Assembly: GCA_012964965.1 (NCBI GenBank)
Contig: DTTB01000127.1
Span: forward strand, 1-7,023
From: Candidatus Nitrosopelagicus sp.
GTDB taxonomy: Archaea; Thermoproteota; Nitrososphaeria; Nitrososphaerales; Nitrosopumilaceae
Direction: 5' to 3'
DNA: 7,023 bases
Position 1 is the stretch's first letter; the number at the start of each line of letters is the position of its first letter. Shown here piece after piece: positions 5,290-7,023 of this stretch. Position numbers and translations under genes: made by a program. A model generated the notes under the pieces. The model did not search any database. It was given only the letters and a program-made list of their open reading frames with translations, and was not told the DNA's origin.

Positions 5290-5643
5290 ATGGCAAACGT
5301 TAAACAGGTAATTGTAGTTAGAACTGACCTTGATATGGGAAAGGGAAAAATTGCTGCCCAAGTTGGGCATGCTTGTGTATTAGGCGCAGAATATGTTAGA
5401 AAATCCAAACCAGAATGGTTCTCAGAATGGTGGAAGGGGCAAGAAAAAATTGTATTAAAAGTTTCAAATCTAAAAGAACTTGAACAAGTTAAACAGGGCG
5501 CAATTGAGATTGGTGTGCCATGGTCTGAAGTAACTGATGCAGGTCACACACAGATTGCACCTGGAACAGTAACTTGCATATCCCTAGGTCCTGCACCTGA
5601 GGAAAAAATTGATAAGATAACTGGCGATTTGAAACTTATGTAA
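5290..5643 (+). CDS. pth2: peptidyl-tRNA hydrolase, Pth2 type
   Basis: A 117-residue enzyme, the normal size for archaeal Pth2. It cuts the ester bond between a stalled peptide and its tRNA so that both can be recycled. The family pattern is complete: VRTDLDMGKGKIAAQVGHA (10-28) with the catalytic Lys18, GQEKIVLKV (50-58) in the central sheet, D83-A-G-x-T87-Q as the active-site loop, P91-G-T93 and the C-terminal GPAPEE...LKL. Known catalytic positions of the family (Lys, Asp and Thr) correspond to K18, D83 and T87. The one oddity is His86 where most members have Arg (DAGRTQ). The ATG at 5290 is the only start compatible with the family N-terminus. The enzyme is cytosolic, with no signal or membrane segment. 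It follows a 144-base leader after the hairpin. Confidence 0.97.
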   Translation: MANVKQVIVVRTDLDMGKGKIAAQVGHACVLGAEYVRKSKPEWFSEWWKGQEKIVLKVSNLKELEQVKQGAIEIGVPWSEVTDAGHTQIAPGTVTCISLGPAPEEKIDKITGDLKLM

Positions 5644-5667
5644 TCCTTTTGGCATTTAATTATAATC

Positions 5668-5677
5668 AGATATAACA
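5668..5677 (+). promoter_or_regulatory. TATA-like promoter of the beta-propeller gene
   Basis: AGATATAACA is centred about 27 bases before GTG 5700, which predicts a leaderless start at or next to that codon. The in-frame TAA at 5673-5675 lies inside the same element, so no start further upstream is possible. Confidence 0.5.
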
Positions 5678-5699
5678 TGGATATGTTTGGGTTTTAACT

Positions 5700-7023
5700 G
5701 TGAAAACAAGAAACAAAGGAATAATCTTTTTTGCACTTGTTGCGGGAATTATGCTGGCTTCAGGAATTACAATCGCTATTCCTGGTAAAGAGGCAGAGGA
5801 TAATGATTTAGAAGTTTTTGTTGCAGGAGACGGTTACACTGATGATGAACGACCACAGTTTTGTGGTACAAATGACAAGGCAAAATCAACTGATTTCGTT
5901 ACAGAATTTAAGATACCGACAGCGTGTACTCAGCCTCTTGCAATCACAACGGAGCCTAATGGTACGGTTTGGTTTGCACAAACAAACACCGGTAATATTG
6001 CAAAATTTGATCCACTAACTGAGAAATTTACTGAATATACCAATCCAAGATGGGTAGCTGCTGAAAGTCAACTGAAGTATAAATTACGTTCTATGATGTG
6101 GGGTATGGATTATTCTCCTGATGGTGCTATTTGGTATACTGATGAAGCAACAGATTCTATATGGAGGTTCTCAATAGCTGATGAAACATATAACACAATT
6201 AATTTTCCGATTTCAGAGGATATATCTTCACTTCCTCAAAAATTAGTCATTGATGGTTCTAATGTAATTGTAAATGATTTCACTGGAGGCAAGCTAACTA
6301 TTTTTAGCTATTCACAGGACTCTTTATCCTACGCATCAATACCTTCAGCTCTTGATGGATTTACCAGTGACTTTGCAATTGATTCAGAGAATAACATATG
6401 GTATACAAACTGGAATTCAGATGGAACTGGTATTCTCATCAAGTTCAACTATAAAGAATGGGAATCACAACTATCAATATCATCACAAGCTGATAGTCTT
6501 TTTTTACAGGATTTTATTCAATTTTTTCAGTTTCCATCTGGGATGACAGCACCAAATGGAGTTTCAGTTGGACCGAATCAAAATATATGGATAGTTGATA
6601 CGACAAGCAGTTATTTTTTCAGCTTTGATCCTGTAACAGAGGAATTTACAAAATATGTTACTTCAGTACCTACAATTGATTCCTACGGTAATGCCTCCGG
6701 TTTCATAAAATCTCCAATATCTAGACCATACTGGATTGAACACTCTGGCGATAATCTAGTTATGAACGAGCAGACTGCAAATCGTATTGGTGTCTTTAAT
6801 CCTTCCACTGAGACTTTGGTAGAATATACAATACCTTCACGAAATCCAAACTGGTCTGACTGTGAAGGGATTGAGTATTGTGGTGTTGCACAGGTCTTTG
6901 ATTTTGCAATAGATGGTAAAAAAATTTGGTTTACTGAATGGGTGGAAAACAATATTGGTGTAGTTGATACGTCAATCCCGCTTCCTTTTTCAATTGATAT
7001 AGACACTCAGTCTATCACACTAG
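5700..7023 (+). CDS. secreted seven-repeat beta-propeller (Vgb/streptogramin-lyase-like), C-terminus outside window
   Basis: The frame from GTG 5700 stays open to the window end (441 codons seen). A signal peptide is clear: KTRNK, then a hydrophobic core (about 7-27), so the product is exported. Residues 70-425 hold seven propeller-type repeats, with the W or equivalent position of each blade at about 91, 145, 191, 234, 297, 354 and 410. They show the N/D-G-x-x-W-(F/Y)-T-(D/E) and I-G-x-F-(D/N)-P-x-T-E signatures of the Vgb-like propeller superfamily. Only one His (H348) is present in all visible residues, so the two-His lyase site of true Vgb cannot be formed and no lyase activity should be assumed. 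Four Cys (55, 76, 388, 394) could form disulfides outside the cell. GTG is the first start after an in-frame TAA and fits the TATA box. A sensory, binding or envelope role is likely; the substrate is unknown. Confidence 0.88.
   Translation, partial: MKTRNKGIIFFALVAGIMLASGITIAIPGKEAEDNDLEVFVAGDGYTDDERPQFCGTNDKAKSTDFVTEFKIPTACTQPLAITTEPNGTVWFAQTNTGNIAKFDPLTEKFTEYTNPRWVAAESQLKYKLRSMMWGMDYSPDGAIWYTDEATDSIWRFSIADETYNTINFPISEDISSLPQKLVIDGSNVIVNDFTGGKLTIFSYSQDSLSYASIPSALDGFTSDFAIDSENNIWYTNWNSDGTGILIKFNYKEWESQLSISSQADSLFLQDFIQFFQFPSGMTAPNGVSVGPNQNIWIVDTTSSYFFSFDPVTEEFTKYVTSVPTIDSYGNASGFIKSPISRPYWIEHSGDNLVMNEQTANRIGVFNPSTETLVEYTIPSRNPNWSDCEGIEYCGVAQVFDFAIDGKKIWFTEWVENNIGVVDTSIPLPFSIDIDTQSITL

Noticed and set aside
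5089..5370. 93-residue minus-strand frame across the hairpin and the Pth2 start
   Set aside because: It covers the 5' end of Pth2 antisense, includes the hairpin and leader, and shows no domain, motif or sensible start context.
5818..6018. 66-residue + strand frame near the propeller gene start
   Set aside because: It is out of frame with the signal peptide and propeller repeats that clearly occupy this region.
6683..7006. 107-residue minus-strand frame inside the propeller gene
   Set aside because: The + strand frame carries regular propeller repeats throughout this stretch; the antisense frame has none.
1..7023. tRNA, rRNA, CRISPR array, insertion sequence or prophage signs
   Set aside because: Reading both strands I saw no cloverleaf, no regular spaced repeats, no transposase or integrase and no terminal repeats beyond the single hairpin.

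Overview
The window looks like compact archaeal chromosome, most likely from an AT-rich member of Nitrososphaerota (Thaumarchaeota, the ammonia oxidisers). The archaeal call rests on an archaeal-type EF-1 beta, a Pth2-type peptidyl-tRNA hydrolase, a two-ring CDC48 ATPase, a four-CxxC zinc micro-protein and a geranylgeranyl-reductase-family flavoprotein. TATA-like boxes lying about 25 bases before several start codons, which would give leaderless mRNAs, agree with it. The phylum is an inference from overall character, not from a diagnostic gene.

Layout. Bases 1-105 hold the C-terminal end of a membrane protein on the + strand, possibly heme o synthase. It ends tail-to-tail with a minus-strand operon at 102-3054. 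In transcription order that operon is a 60-residue zinc micro-protein, EF-1 beta, CDC48 and a small winged-helix protein, with gaps of only 2 to 6 bases. Upstream of it, also on the minus strand, is the FAD-dependent geranylgeranyl-reductase-family gene (3109-4251).

Divergent from the reductase, on the + strand, lies a run of four very small genes (4334-5092): a 53-residue single-span membrane protein, a 66-residue zinc ribbon, a 43-residue Cys/His-rich protein and a 77-residue protein with two identical-spacing CCHC modules. The last two overlap by ATGA. A long imperfect hairpin starts at the final stop codon of this run. A leader with a 14-bp AT palindrome and a short direct repeat follows, then Pth2 (5290-5643). 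The window ends inside a secreted seven-repeat beta-propeller gene (from 5700) that has no stop before 7023.

Functional reading. The large minus-strand operon joins protein synthesis (EF-1 beta), protein unfolding and degradation (CDC48 with a C-terminal HbYX-type tripeptide) and two small putative regulators. Pth2, which recycles peptidyl-tRNA, fits the same protein-quality theme. The four-gene micro-protein run is the least explained part: three of the four products carry metal-binding Cys/His patterns, and I recognise none of them as a named family. The two smallest genes (53 and 43 codons) are easily missed by length-filtered gene calling.
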